Source: an uncultured Tenacibaculum sp.
GTDB taxonomy: Bacteria > Bacteroidota > Bacteroidia > Flavobacteriales > Flavobacteriaceae
Assembly: GCA_947504185.1 (NCBI GenBank)
Contig: CANNGJ010000025.1
Coordinates: 1 to 41,220 of the forward strand
Direction: 5' to 3'
Length of the DNA: 41,220 bases
Program-made: the position numbers and the translations under genes
Shown here: in pieces, positions 1 to 8,457 of the stretch
Layout: each line of letters begins with the position of its first letter
Position numbering within the stretch: position 1 is the first letter of the stretch
The notes under the pieces: generated by a model
Told to the model about the DNA's origin: nothing
Databases searched by the model: none
The model's input: only the letters and a program-made list of their open reading frames with translations

Positions 1-1
1 T

Positions 2-43
2 GTTGTTGATTGTCAAGGCAATTTAGACCATTTTGAAACATAA
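2..43 (+). CDS. possible 3' end of an upstream gene (partial)
   Basis: Frame 2 is open from the left edge to a TAA at 41-43 and would encode the last 13 residues (VVDCQGNLDHFET) of a plus-strand gene. It stops just before the hairpin at 47-70, which could terminate both this gene and yidC. So short a piece cannot be assigned to a family. The minus strand is also open from an ATG at 41, so the plus-strand reading is only the likelier of two. Confidence 0.25.
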   Translation, partial: VVDCQGNLDHFET

Positions 44-70
44 AAAATGGCCGGAATTTCTTCCGACCAT
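42..70 (-). terminator. Rho-independent terminator downstream of yidC
   Basis: On the minus strand a 10-bp stem (ATGGTCGGAA / TTCCGGCCAT, one G-T wobble) closes a GAAA loop and is followed by TTTTTTAT. It lies 43 bp past the yidC stop codon. Confidence 0.75.
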
Positions 71-113
71 GACTATCGCATATAGCGACCTTTTCTATTA
101 TAAAGAAAAAGTA

Positions 114-1985
114 TTATTTTTTCTTAGCTTTTTGTTGCGCAGCTTGTTGTTCTTGAGCTTGTTTCATGGCAGCATCTAAACGCTCACGGAACTTACTCTT
201 TTTCTTTTCAGGACGTTTTTTGTTTTCTTCAATTTTTGCATGAATCTTATCTTCATCAATTACAAAGTTTTTAATAACTAACATAATTGCAATCGTTAAT
301 AAATTCGAAATGAAATAGTATAAACTTAATCCACTTGCATAATTGTTAAAGAAGAATAACATCATAATAGGAGAGAAGTAAATCATATACTTCATCATCT
401 TGCTCATATCTGGCATTCCTTCTTGCGTAGGTGCCTGCATGTTAGCTTGCTGACTTTGGTTCATTCTCATGTAAAAGAATATAGCAACAGATGCTAATAT
501 TGGAAACAAACTCACGTGATCTCCATAGAAAGGTATGCTAAATGGTAATTTAAAAACAGTGTCATAAGATGATAAATCGTTTGCCCATAAGAAGTTTTTC
601 TGTCTAAAATCAATATTTGTAGGGAAGAACTTAAATAAAGCAAAGAAAACAGGCATTTGTAAAAGTGCAGGTATACAACCAGACATCATACTAACTCCAG
701 CTTTTCGTTGAATAGCCATGGTTTCTTGTTGACGCTTCATTGCATTTTCTTTTCCAGGATACTTCTCGTTTAAAGCCGTTAATTCAGGACGAATAACCTT
801 CATCTTAGCACTTGATAAGTAAGACTTGTAAAGTACAGGAGACATGATAATACGAACAACAATGGTCATTAAAATAATAATTAATCCGAAATTACCCATA
901 AATCCTTTTAACATATTAAATACAGGGTAGAATACAGTTCGGTTTAAGAAACCAAAAACACCCCAACCTAAATCAGCAATTTCGTCTAAGTTAGTACCTT
1001 TATATGTTTTTAATAAATTATAATTTGTTGGTCCGTAAAACCATTCCATATCATAATTTAATTCACCATTGGTTAACGCTAAAGGTGCTTTTAAACCATA
1101 AGTTTTGGTAAATACAGTATCTTTTTCTTCACCTTCAAAGTCTACTGATTTTAATGTAGCGTCATTAAAAGGTGTTTTAGATGATAAAATTGTAGAAAAG
1201 AAATGTTGCTTGTATGCTACCCAATCAATATCACTAGATACCTCGTCGTCATTCATTTGTAAGTACTCAACTTCATCATCAGCTTTATAATAATAGTATG
1301 AATACATGTTTTCGGTTTTTAAACTTTTTTCATGTCTAAAACCTTTTAAGTTCCAATCTAAATTAATTGCTTGAGAGCTGTTAATTACATTGTTTAAACC
1401 TTGTGAACGTACAGCGAAACCAATACGGTAATCACCTTCTTTCATTTCGTAACGGTATTCTAAAAACTGAGTTTCAGAAACCTTTAACTTCATAGAAAGC
1501 ACTTGCGTATCTCCGTTTTTAGTTAAAGTTGGAGCAAATAATAAATCTTTGGTATTTAAAATACGGTTATCGTTTGTTCCGAAATTAATATTAAAGGAAG
1601 CATTTTTGTCTTTAATTAAATACAACGGAAGTGAATCGTATGTTTTAAAGTTTTTAATTAAAGCTTCAGTAATTTGACCACCTTTGTTATCAATAGATAA
1701 TTTTACTAAATCATTTTCAAGAGTCGTATTTCCTTCTTTAGTTGATAAAGCACCAAAAGCGAAAGCTCCTAATTTATTTTTTAAAGCAATTTGCTGTAAA
1801 GAATCGTTTAAAACTGTGTTTTCAACTAAGTTATTTTGTGTTGAAGCTTCTTGAGAAGTTTGTTCTGTTTGAGTAGTTGTTTCAGGGGTTACTTCTGGTT
1901 TACGGCTGTTCATCCACCAAAGCATTATTCCTCCTATTAAAAGCATTCCTATAAAGGAATTAAAATCAAATTTTTTTTGTTCCAT
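114..1985 (-). CDS. yidC: membrane protein insertase YidC
   Basis: YidC inserts and folds inner-membrane proteins, alone or with SecYEG. The 623-residue protein has the layout of Gram-negative YidC: one N-terminal membrane segment (about residues 10-26), a large periplasmic P1 domain (about 70-330), then the conserved five-helix insertase core (about 340-585). The core contains the helix MTIVVRIIMSP, whose arginine sits in the hydrophilic groove. The C-terminal tail is long and rich in Lys, Arg, Gln and Ala, as expected for ribosome contact. The gene lies downstream of pyrG on the same strand but is separated from it by a terminator, and a TACATTTG box at 2047-2054 suggests its own promoter. 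Family assignment is firm. Confidence 0.97.
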   Translation of the reverse strand: MEQKKFDFNSFIGMLLIGGIMLWWMNSRKPEVTPETTTQTEQTSQEASTQNNLVENTVLNDSLQQIALKNKLGAFAFGALSTKEGNTTLENDLVKLSIDNKGGQITEALIKNFKTYDSLPLYLIKDKNASFNINFGTNDNRILNTKDLLFAPTLTKNGDTQVLSMKLKVSETQFLEYRYEMKEGDYRIGFAVRSQGLNNVINSSQAINLDWNLKGFRHEKSLKTENMYSYYYYKADDEVEYLQMNDDEVSSDIDWVAYKQHFFSTILSSKTPFNDATLKSVDFEGEEKDTVFTKTYGLKAPLALTNGELNYDMEWFYGPTNYNLLKTYKGTNLDEIADLGWGVFGFLNRTVFYPVFNMLKGFMGNFGLIIILMTIVVRIIMSPVLYKSYLSSAKMKVIRPELTALNEKYPGKENAMKRQQETMAIQRKAGVSMMSGCIPALLQMPVFFALFKFFPTNIDFRQKNFLWANDLSSYDTVFKLPFSIPFYGDHVSLFPILASVAIFFYMRMNQSQQANMQAPTQEGMPDMSKMMKYMIYFSPIMMLFFFNNYASGLSLYYFISNLLTIAIMLVIKNFVIDEDKIHAKIEENKKRPEKKKSKFRERLDAAMKQAQEQQAAQQKAKKK

Positions 1986-2046
1986 TGATTGTATGTTATA
2001 ATGTCAACTTGTCATTTTTTGTTTTTCTGACATTTGAAAAACCCGA

Positions 2047-2054
2047 CAAATGTA
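2047..2054 (-). promoter_or_regulatory. predicted -7 box of the yidC promoter
   Basis: The minus strand reads TACATTTG, a full match to the Bacteroidota consensus TAnnTTTG, about 60 bp upstream of the yidC start. No clear TTTG is seen 19 bp further upstream, so only the -7 half is supported. Confidence 0.45.
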
Positions 2055-2142
2055 GTAAAACTGTATGTGTTTTATTGAGTTTTACTATGATTAATTTTGA
2101 TATGAGTTATAGTTCAAACAGTGTTCCAACTTTAAGAGAAAT

Positions 2143-2175
2143 AAAAAATCCTGCAATTTAAAATTACAGGATTTT
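2143..2175 (-). terminator. Rho-independent terminator of pyrG
   Basis: The minus strand forms a 15-bp stem (AAAATCCTGTAATTT against AAATTGCAGGATTTT, one T-G wobble) with a one-base gap at the centre, so the true loop opens the top pairs. TTTTTTAT follows. It begins 5 bp after the pyrG stop and separates pyrG from yidC. Confidence 0.8.
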
Positions 2176-2179
2176 GAGT

Positions 2180-3793
2180 TTATTTTTTTGATTCCTCTAG
2201 AGCAGCTTTTATAAAACTTACAAATAGCGGATGTGGATTTAGCACTGTGCTTTTGTATTCTGGGTGGTATTGCACGCCAACAAACCAAGGGTGTGAAGGA
2301 ATCTCTACTGTTTCTACTAATCCAGTTTTTGGATTGATACCAGTAGATTTTAATCCTGCAGCTTCTAATTGCTCTTTATAATTATTGTTGTATTCATATC
2401 TGTGACGATGACGCTCACTGATTAATTCAGTATTATAAGCTTCGTAAACTTTAGAATCTTTAGTTATCTCACAATCCCAAGCACCTAAACGCATTGTTCC
2501 ACCTTTTTCAGTAACGTCTTTTTGTTCTTCCATTAGGTTGATAACAGGGTGTTGTAATTCTTTAGCCATTTCAGTAGAATTGGCTTTTTCTAAACCTAAT
2601 ACATTTCTTGAATATTCAATAACTGCCATTTGCATACCCAAACAAATACCTAAAAAGGGAATATTGTTTTCACGGACATATTGTACAGCAGCTATTTTCC
2701 CTTCAATTCCTCTATCACCAAAACCGGGAGCTACTAAAAGTCCGTTTAAGCCACTTAATTTACTGGCTGCATTTTCTGGAGTTAAACTTTCAGAATGAAT
2801 CCAACGCACTTTTACTTTAGTTTGATTTGTTGCACCCGCATGAATAAAAGCTTCGGTAATCGATTTATAAGAGTCGTGTAACTCAACATACTTACCAACT
2901 AAACCAATTTCAATAGTTGATTTTGGATTTTTATGACGATTTACAAATTCGTTCCAAGCTTTTAATTCAGGTTGTTTTTCTGAAGATAACTCTAGCTTTT
3001 CTAAAACAACACGATCTAAACCTTCTTTAAACATTAAGTTAGGAACATCGTAAATAGTTTCTGCGTCTAACGATTGAATAACGTCTTGTTTTTTAACATT
3101 ACAAAACAGCGCAAGCTTATGTTTTATACTATCGTTAATTTCATGTTCAGAACGACACACTAATATATTTGGGCTAACACCACTTTGCATTAAAGTTTTT
3201 ACAGAGTGCTGTGTAGGTTTTGTTTTTAATTCACCAGCAGCAGCTAAATAAGGAACTAAAGTTAAGTGAATAACAATTGCATTGTCTTCACCTAATTCCC
3301 ATTGCATTTGTCTTACAGCTTCTACATAAGGTAATGACTCGATATCACCAACAGTTCCACCAATTTCAGTAATTACGATATCATAATCACCAGTATTCCC
3401 TAAAATTTGAATACGATGTTTAATTTCATCAGTAATATGTGGAATTATCTGAACCGTTTTTCCTAAAAATTCTCCTTTACGCTCTTTATTAATTACCGAT
3501 TGATATATTCTACCAGTAGTAACATTGTTAGCTTGTGAAGTAGGAATGTTTAAAAAACGTTCGTAATGACCTAAGTCTAAGTCAGTTTCAGCACCATCAT
3601 CAGTAACATAACATTCGCCATGTTCATACGGATTTAAAGTTCCTGGATCGATATTGATATAAGGATCTAACTTTTGTATAGTTACAGAGTATCCTCTTTC
3701 TTGTAATAATTTAGCTAAAGAAGCGGCAATAATACCTTTTCCTAGTGATGAAGTTACGCCTCCTGTTACAAAAACGTATTTAGTGTTGTTCAT
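2180..3793 (-). CDS. pyrG: CTP synthase (glutamine hydrolysing)
   Basis: CTP synthase converts UTP to CTP using ATP and glutamine-derived ammonia, the last step of de novo pyrimidine nucleotide synthesis. The N-terminal synthetase domain begins with YVFVTGGVTSSLGKGI and carries GGTVGDIES. The C-terminal class I glutamine amidotransferase domain has the nucleophile motif GICLGMQM near residue 380 and the HPEY motif near the end. Starting at 3793 gives 537 residues, the usual family length. An in-frame ATG at 3841 exists, but a consensus promoter (3812-3842) lies between the two, so the upstream start would not be transcribed. The gene has its own terminator. Assignment is firm. Confidence 0.97.
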   Translation of the reverse strand: MNNTKYVFVTGGVTSSLGKGIIAASLAKLLQERGYSVTIQKLDPYINIDPGTLNPYEHGECYVTDDGAETDLDLGHYERFLNIPTSQANNVTTGRIYQSVINKERKGEFLGKTVQIIPHITDEIKHRIQILGNTGDYDIVITEIGGTVGDIESLPYVEAVRQMQWELGEDNAIVIHLTLVPYLAAAGELKTKPTQHSVKTLMQSGVSPNILVCRSEHEINDSIKHKLALFCNVKKQDVIQSLDAETIYDVPNLMFKEGLDRVVLEKLELSSEKQPELKAWNEFVNRHKNPKSTIEIGLVGKYVELHDSYKSITEAFIHAGATNQTKVKVRWIHSESLTPENAASKLSGLNGLLVAPGFGDRGIEGKIAAVQYVRENNIPFLGICLGMQMAVIEYSRNVLGLEKANSTEMAKELQHPVINLMEEQKDVTEKGGTMRLGAWDCEITKDSKVYEAYNTELISERHRHRYEYNNNYKEQLEAAGLKSTGINPKTGLVETVEIPSHPWFVGVQYHPEYKSTVLNPHPLFVSFIKAALEESKK

Positions 3794-3811
3794 GGTGTTG
3801 TTAGGTTTGGA

Positions 3812-3842
3812 CAAAAGTAAGAAGTCTGGCGATTCGAACAAA
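3812..3842 (-). promoter_or_regulatory. pyrG promoter (Bacteroidota consensus)
   Basis: The minus strand reads TTTG (3842-3839), a 19-bp spacer, then TACTTTTG (3819-3812). This is an exact match to the TTTG-N19-TAnnTTTG pattern recognised by the Bacteroidota housekeeping sigma factor. Transcription would begin about 13 nt before the ATG at 3793, which decides the pyrG start codon. Confidence 0.75.
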
Positions 3843-3922
3843 GTAAAAAACAGAAAAAAGATTGATGCATATTATGTATTTTTGCGGAACGAAATTTTTT
3901 TTTCAAAAAAATAAAAATAGGA

Positions 3923-3953
3923 TTTGTCAGACAAAAAAACTGTTGTATATTTG
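3923..3953 (+). promoter_or_regulatory. rpmH promoter (Bacteroidota consensus)
   Basis: TTTG at 3923-3926, a 19-bp spacer and TATATTTG at 3946-3953 match the Bacteroidota promoter consensus exactly. The leader to the rpmH ATG is about 65 nt. Confidence 0.75.
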
Positions 3954-4023
3954 CCCACGCTTTTAGCAGACGGAATTTCAAGAAAAGCAACAAATTTAAA
4001 GACGATATTTAAAAATATAAGTA

Positions 4024-4185
4024 ATGCCAAAAAGAACTTACCAACCATCAAATAGAAAGAGAAGAAACAAACACGGTTTCCGCGAAAGAATGGCTTCTGC
4101 TAACGGTCGTAAAGTTTTAGCAAGAAGAAGAGCTAAAGGAAGAAAGAGTTTAACTGTATCTTCAGCTCCAAGACATAAGAAATAA
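4024..4185 (+). CDS. rpmH: 50S ribosomal protein L34
   Basis: L34 is a small structural protein of the large ribosomal subunit. Translation from the ATG at 4024 gives a 53-residue, strongly basic protein. It begins [20 protein letters not shown] and contains the signature [24 protein letters not shown], which is diagnostic of L34. It is a single-gene unit with a strong consensus promoter about 70 bp upstream and an 11-bp-stem terminator immediately downstream. carB follows on the same strand. Confidence 0.97.
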   Translation: MPKRTYQPSNRKRRNKHGFRERMASANGRKVLARRRAKGRKSLTVSSAPRHKK

Positions 4186-4208
4186 TGATTAACTATTGTT
4201 AATTTATT

Positions 4209-4242
4209 GGGTGTTACTTTTTATAAGTAACACCCTTTTTTT
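4209..4242 (+). terminator. Rho-independent terminator of rpmH
   Basis: A perfect 11-bp stem (GGGTGTTACTT 4209-4219 with AAGTAACACCC 4225-4235) closes a 5-nt loop and is followed by seven T. It separates rpmH from carB. Confidence 0.9.
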
Positions 4243-4292
4243 ATACCTACACATTTTATATTTTAGACAACAACACAACACAACTATTAAAA

Positions 4293-7148
4293 ATGCCTAA
4301 AAGACAAGACCTTAAATCTATTTTAATTATCGGATCTGGACCAATTGTAATTGGTCAAGCATGTGAATTTGATTATTCTGGATCTCAATCCTTAAGATCT
4401 TTAAGAGAAGACGGAATAGAAACAATTCTAATCAACTCAAACCCTGCAACAATTATGACTGACCCTTCAATGGCAGATCATATTTATTTGTTGCCTTTAA
4501 CAACTAAATCAATCATCCAAATTTTAAAAGAGCATCCACAAATTGATGCTGTTTTACCAACAATGGGAGGTCAGACTGCTTTAAATTTATGTATTGAAGC
4601 TGATGATAAAGGAATTTGGAAAGATTTTGATGTAAAGTTAATTGGTGTTGATATCGATGCGATTAATATTACAGAAGATAGAGAGCAGTTTAGAGAATTG
4701 ATGTTAAAGATTGATGTGCCAATGGCGCCTCAAGCAACAGCAACATCATTCTTAAAAGGAAAAGAAATTGCACAAGAATTTGGTTTTCCATTAGTAATTC
4801 GTTCTTCTTATACATTGGGTGGAGCAGGAGCTTCAATCGTGTATGATCCAGAGGATTTTGACAAGCTTTTAAGAAGAGGTTTAGAAGCATCGCCAATTCA
4901 TGAGGTGATGATTGATAAAGCGATGATGGGATGGAAAGAATACGAATTAGAATTATTGCGTGATAAGAATGATAACGTAGTAATTATCTGTTCTATCGAA
5001 AATATGGATCCAATGGGAATTCATACAGGAGATTCTATTACTGTTGCACCAGCAATGACACTTTCTGATAAAACATTTCAGAAAATGCGTGACATGGCAA
5101 TTAAAATGATGCGTTCTATTGGAGATTTTGAAGGTGGATGTAATGTTCAGTTCGCTGTTTCGCCAGATGAAAAAGAAGATATTATTGCGATTGAAATTAA
5201 CCCACGTGTATCTCGTTCATCAGCATTAGCGTCGAAAGCAACAGGATATCCTATTGCAAAAGTAGCTACAAAATTAGCAATTGGTTATTCTTTAGATGAA
5301 TTAGAAAACGGAATTACAAAATCTACTTCAGCTTTATTTGAGCCAACTTTAGATTATGTAATTGTGAAAATTCCACGCTGGAACTTTGATAAATTTGAAG
5401 GTTCTGATAGAACTTTAGGTTTACAAATGAAAGCTGTAGGAGAGGTGATGGGAATTGGACGTTCGTTCCAAGAAGCATTGCATAAAGCTACTCAATCATT
5501 AGAGATTAAGCGTAATGGTTTAGGAGCTGATGGTAAAGGATATAAAGATTACAATCAAATTATAGATAAATTAACCAATGCAAGTTGGGATCGTGTTTTT
5601 GCGATTTACGATGCAATTGCAATGGGAATTCCGTTAAGTAAGATTTACGATATCACAAAGATTGATATGTGGTATCTAAAGCAATATGAGGAATTATTCT
5701 ATTTAGAAAAAGAAATTTCTACTTACACGATTGATACTTTAGATAGAGATTTATTATTAGAAGCAAAGCAAAAAGGATATGGAGATCGTCAGATTGCACA
5801 TATGTTAGATTGTTTAGAGAGTCAAGTTTATAAGAAGCGTGAAGAGTTAAAAATTAAGCGTGTTTATAAATTAGTAGATACTTGTGCAGCTGAATTTAAA
5901 GCGGAAACACCATATTATTATTCAACTTTCGAAAATGAGGTTGAAACTGCTGATGGAGAAAAGTTGCCAGCAAACGAAAGTGTAGTTTCAGATAAAAAGA
6001 AAATCATCGTTTTGGGTTCTGGACCAAACAGAATTGGGCAAGGAATTGAGTTTGATTATTGTTGTGTACATGGAGTTTTAGCAGCTGCAGAATGTGGTTA
6101 TGAAACGATTATGATTAACTGTAATCCAGAAACAGTTTCTACTGATTTTGATACTGCTGATAAATTATATTTCGAGCCAGTTTTTTGGGAGCATATCTAT
6201 GATATCATCAAACATGAAAAGCCAGAAGGAGTTATTGTTCAGTTAGGAGGACAAACTGCTTTAAAACTTGCTGAGAAACTAACTAAATACGGAATTAAAA
6301 TCTTAGGAACTTCTTTTGAAGCGTTAGATTTAGCTGAAGATAGAGGAAGTTTTTCTGATTTATTAAAAAGAAATAAGATTCCTTATCCAGAATTTGGTAT
6401 AGCTGAAACTGCTGATGAAGCATTAGCTTTAGCTGAAGAATTAGACTTTCCAATCTTAGTAAGACCATCATATGTATTAGGTGGTCAAGGAATGAAAATT
6501 GTGATTAATAAAGACGAACTGGTAGAGCATGTTGTAGATTTATTAAAAGGAATGCCTGGGAATAAATTATTGTTAGATCATTATTTAGATGGGGCAATAG
6601 AAGCAGAAGCAGATGCAATTTGTGATGCAGATGGTAATGTATATATCATTGGTATTATGGAGCATATTGAACCTTGTGGAGTACACTCTGGAGATTCAAA
6701 CGCAACTTTACCAGCCTTTAATTTAGGTAATTTGGTAATGCAACAAATTAAAGATCATACACACACCATTGCTAGAGAGTTAAAGACAGTTGGTTTAATC
6801 AACGTTCAGTTTGCTATAAAAGATGATGTGGTTTATATAATTGAAGCAAATCCTAGAGCTTCTCGTACCGTTCCTTTTATTGCAAAAGCATACAAAGAAC
6901 CGTATGTAAATTATGCAACGAAAGTAATGTTAGGAGAGAAGAAAGTAACAGACTTTACATTTAATCCTCAATTAGAAGGATATGCAATTAAGCAACCAGT
7001 ATTCTCTTTTAACAAGTTTCCTAATGTAAATAAGAAACTAGGACCAGAAATGAAATCGACAGGAGAAAGCATCTTATTTATTGATGATTTAAAAGATGAC
7101 CAATTTTACGATTTATATGCAAGACGTAAAATGTATTTGAGTAAATAA
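4293..7148 (+). CDS. carB: carbamoyl-phosphate synthase large subunit, lacking the allosteric domain
   Basis: CarB makes carbamoyl phosphate from bicarbonate, ammonia (delivered by CarA) and two ATP, feeding pyrimidine and arginine synthesis. Two tandem ATP-grasp synthetase halves are visible. The first starts at KSILIIGSGPIVIGQACEFD and the second at KKIIVLGSGPNRIGQGIEFD (about residue 570); each has its own EINPRVSRSSALASKATG or EANPRASRTVPFIAKAYK segment. The protein is 951 residues, against about 1070 for the E. coli enzyme. It ends just after the second synthetase unit, so the C-terminal MGS-like domain that binds UMP and ornithine is absent. A weak TATATTTT at 4257-4264 is the only promoter candidate. 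carA is not in the window. Confidence 0.97.
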   Translation: MPKRQDLKSILIIGSGPIVIGQACEFDYSGSQSLRSLREDGIETILINSNPATIMTDPSMADHIYLLPLTTKSIIQILKEHPQIDAVLPTMGGQTALNLCIEADDKGIWKDFDVKLIGVDIDAINITEDREQFRELMLKIDVPMAPQATATSFLKGKEIAQEFGFPLVIRSSYTLGGAGASIVYDPEDFDKLLRRGLEASPIHEVMIDKAMMGWKEYELELLRDKNDNVVIICSIENMDPMGIHTGDSITVAPAMTLSDKTFQKMRDMAIKMMRSIGDFEGGCNVQFAVSPDEKEDIIAIEINPRVSRSSALASKATGYPIAKVATKLAIGYSLDELENGITKSTSALFEPTLDYVIVKIPRWNFDKFEGSDRTLGLQMKAVGEVMGIGRSFQEALHKATQSLEIKRNGLGADGKGYKDYNQIIDKLTNASWDRVFAIYDAIAMGIPLSKIYDITKIDMWYLKQYEELFYLEKEISTYTIDTLDRDLLLEAKQKGYGDRQIAHMLDCLESQVYKKREELKIKRVYKLVDTCAAEFKAETPYYYSTFENEVETADGEKLPANESVVSDKKKIIVLGSGPNRIGQGIEFDYCCVHGVLAAAECGYETIMINCNPETVSTDFDTADKLYFEPVFWEHIYDIIKHEKPEGVIVQLGGQTALKLAEKLTKYGIKILGTSFEALDLAEDRGSFSDLLKRNKIPYPEFGIAETADEALALAEELDFPILVRPSYVLGGQGMKIVINKDELVEHVVDLLKGMPGNKLLLDHYLDGAIEAEADAICDADGNVYIIGIMEHIEPCGVHSGDSNATLPAFNLGNLVMQQIKDHTHTIARELKTVGLINVQFAIKDDVVYIIEANPRASRTVPFIAKAYKEPYVNYATKVMLGEKKVTDFTFNPQLEGYAIKQPVFSFNKFPNVNKKLGPEMKSTGESILFIDDLKDDQFYDLYARRKMYLSK

Positions 7149-7172
7149 GATAGTATTGTTTTATATAAAAGA

Positions 7173-7203
7173 AACCTCACAATCTTTTACGATTGTGAGG
7201 TTT
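7173..7203. terminator. bidirectional terminator between carB and the convergent barrel gene
   Basis: A perfect stem of at least 12 bp (AACCTCACAATC 7173-7184 with GATTGTGAGGTT 7191-7202) closes a 6-nt loop. A T-run follows on the plus strand and a shorter A-run precedes it, so it can serve both convergent transcripts. Confidence 0.88.
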
Positions 7204-7209
7204 TTTTTG

Positions 7210-8457
7210 TTAATCAATTTTTCGCTTTTGAAACCAAATTCCTTCTAAGCTAAGGTTTAAGGATAAAGAATGATAGTTTTCTTGAATTAAACCATCAGAA
7301 ATTGTTCCTTTTTTTCCATAAGAATACCCAATGTTTAACATAGAATTACTTCCTTTTTTTAAAGGTAAACCTAATCCTAAATTAAATTCATAATTATTGA
7401 TTCTGGTATTATCAATTTCTAATGAACCGCTATCAAAATTAAAACCAGTTCTATAAGCTACATTTTCCCAATAATTAAAGTTTCTATTTTTTGGAACATA
7501 TTCTAGCCCAATTCCAATAAAATTCTGATCGACATAAGTTCCAAGATTATCACTTTGATTAGTCGAGTTCCAGAAACTTTTTTTATAATCAATATTTAAA
7601 GAGACTTGATTAGTAAGCTTTGTATGTACACCAAAGCCTATCTCTAAAGGTAGTTCAAAAGAAGGTAAATTATTTTCAGTAACACTAAGTTCGTTACCAT
7701 CCAGAGTTGCTGTGTTTTCTTGTTGTCCACTAAGACTAGTATTCGTGTTTAGGATAACTCCTAAAGAAATTTTGTTAGAAATATCATATTGAGCACCAAA
7801 ACCAAGTCGGAAACCTGTATAATTATTTTTTTCATGTATACTAAGAATACTATTACCTATGGTGTTTATTTCTTGTTCTTCAATTAGTCCGAATAAAAAA
7901 GAACTGTTAACTCCTAATCTAAAATTGTCGTTAATACGATAACCATAACTAATTTTAAAGTCATTTACACCACCAGAACCATTTATATCAGTAATAAAGT
8001 TTCCTGTCGTTCCTTCAATATTTGATAAGATTCCTGAAACAGTATAACCAACATTAGTGTAAGGGAGTAAAGAAATACCGAATCCTGAATTTTTTGAAAT
8101 AGGAAAAGCAATCGCTAAATTTGAAATTGTAGTATTAAATCTCGATTCTTCATTTCCGTTTTCTGAAAGTGTTTCGCTTTGAGCTTTTAACCCAAGATCA
8201 AATAAAAAACGATTTGAAGGAATACTAGCAAACGCTGCTGGATTTGAGTTATTAATAGAAGAAGTTGTAGGTGACGCTATTCCTGTTTTTCCTAAAGCGT
8301 TTGTTTTTCCTGTATTTGTATTGTTTGAAACTCCTAAACCATATAAAGAATAAGGGGACCCTGATAAGTTATTAGTCTGTTGGGCGATAATCTGTGTTGT
8401 TATTAGAAAACAGTACAGGTATAGGAAATTAAATTTATTCATCATCATAAATTGCAT
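7210..8457 (-). CDS. outer-membrane beta-barrel protein of unknown function
   Basis: This 415-residue protein has an N-terminal signal peptide ending near TTQIIAQ. An SGSPYSLYGLG segment and SSINNSNPAAFASIP follow, resembling the N-terminal region of FadL/OmpP1-like Bacteroidota barrels. The rest consists of alternating amphipathic strands with aromatic girdles and ends in an aromatic/basic strand (SLEGIWFQKRKID). It is probably an outer-membrane protein. The start is uncertain: in-frame ATGs lie at 8457, 8448, 8445 and 8442, all overlapping the end of the upstream DUF4270 gene (stop at 8435), which implies translational coupling. Function is not known; a lipid or hydrophobic-compound channel is only a guess from the fold. 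Confidence 0.8.
   Translation of the reverse strand: MQFMMMNKFNFLYLYCFLITTQIIAQQTNNLSGSPYSLYGLGVSNNTNTGKTNALGKTGIASPTTSSINNSNPAAFASIPSNRFLFDLGLKAQSETLSENGNEESRFNTTISNLAIAFPISKNSGFGISLLPYTNVGYTVSGILSNIEGTTGNFITDINGSGGVNDFKISYGYRINDNFRLGVNSSFLFGLIEEQEINTIGNSILSIHEKNNYTGFRLGFGAQYDISNKISLGVILNTNTSLSGQQENTATLDGNELSVTENNLPSFELPLEIGFGVHTKLTNQVSLNIDYKKSFWNSTNQSDNLGTYVDQNFIGIGLEYVPKNRNFNYWENVAYRTGFNFDSGSLEIDNTRINNYEFNLGLGLPLKKGSNSMLNIGYSYGKKGTISDGLIQENYHSLSLNLSLEGIWFQKRKID

Noticed and set aside
3794..3841. Upstream ATG giving a 553-residue CTP synthase
   Set aside because: The region between 3793 and 3841 holds a perfect consensus promoter, and the added residues are not part of the family.
3790..3993. 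Minus-strand open frame of 67 codons in the pyrG-rpmH gap
   Set aside because: It covers both promoters, is Phe/Leu-rich and has no recognisable feature.
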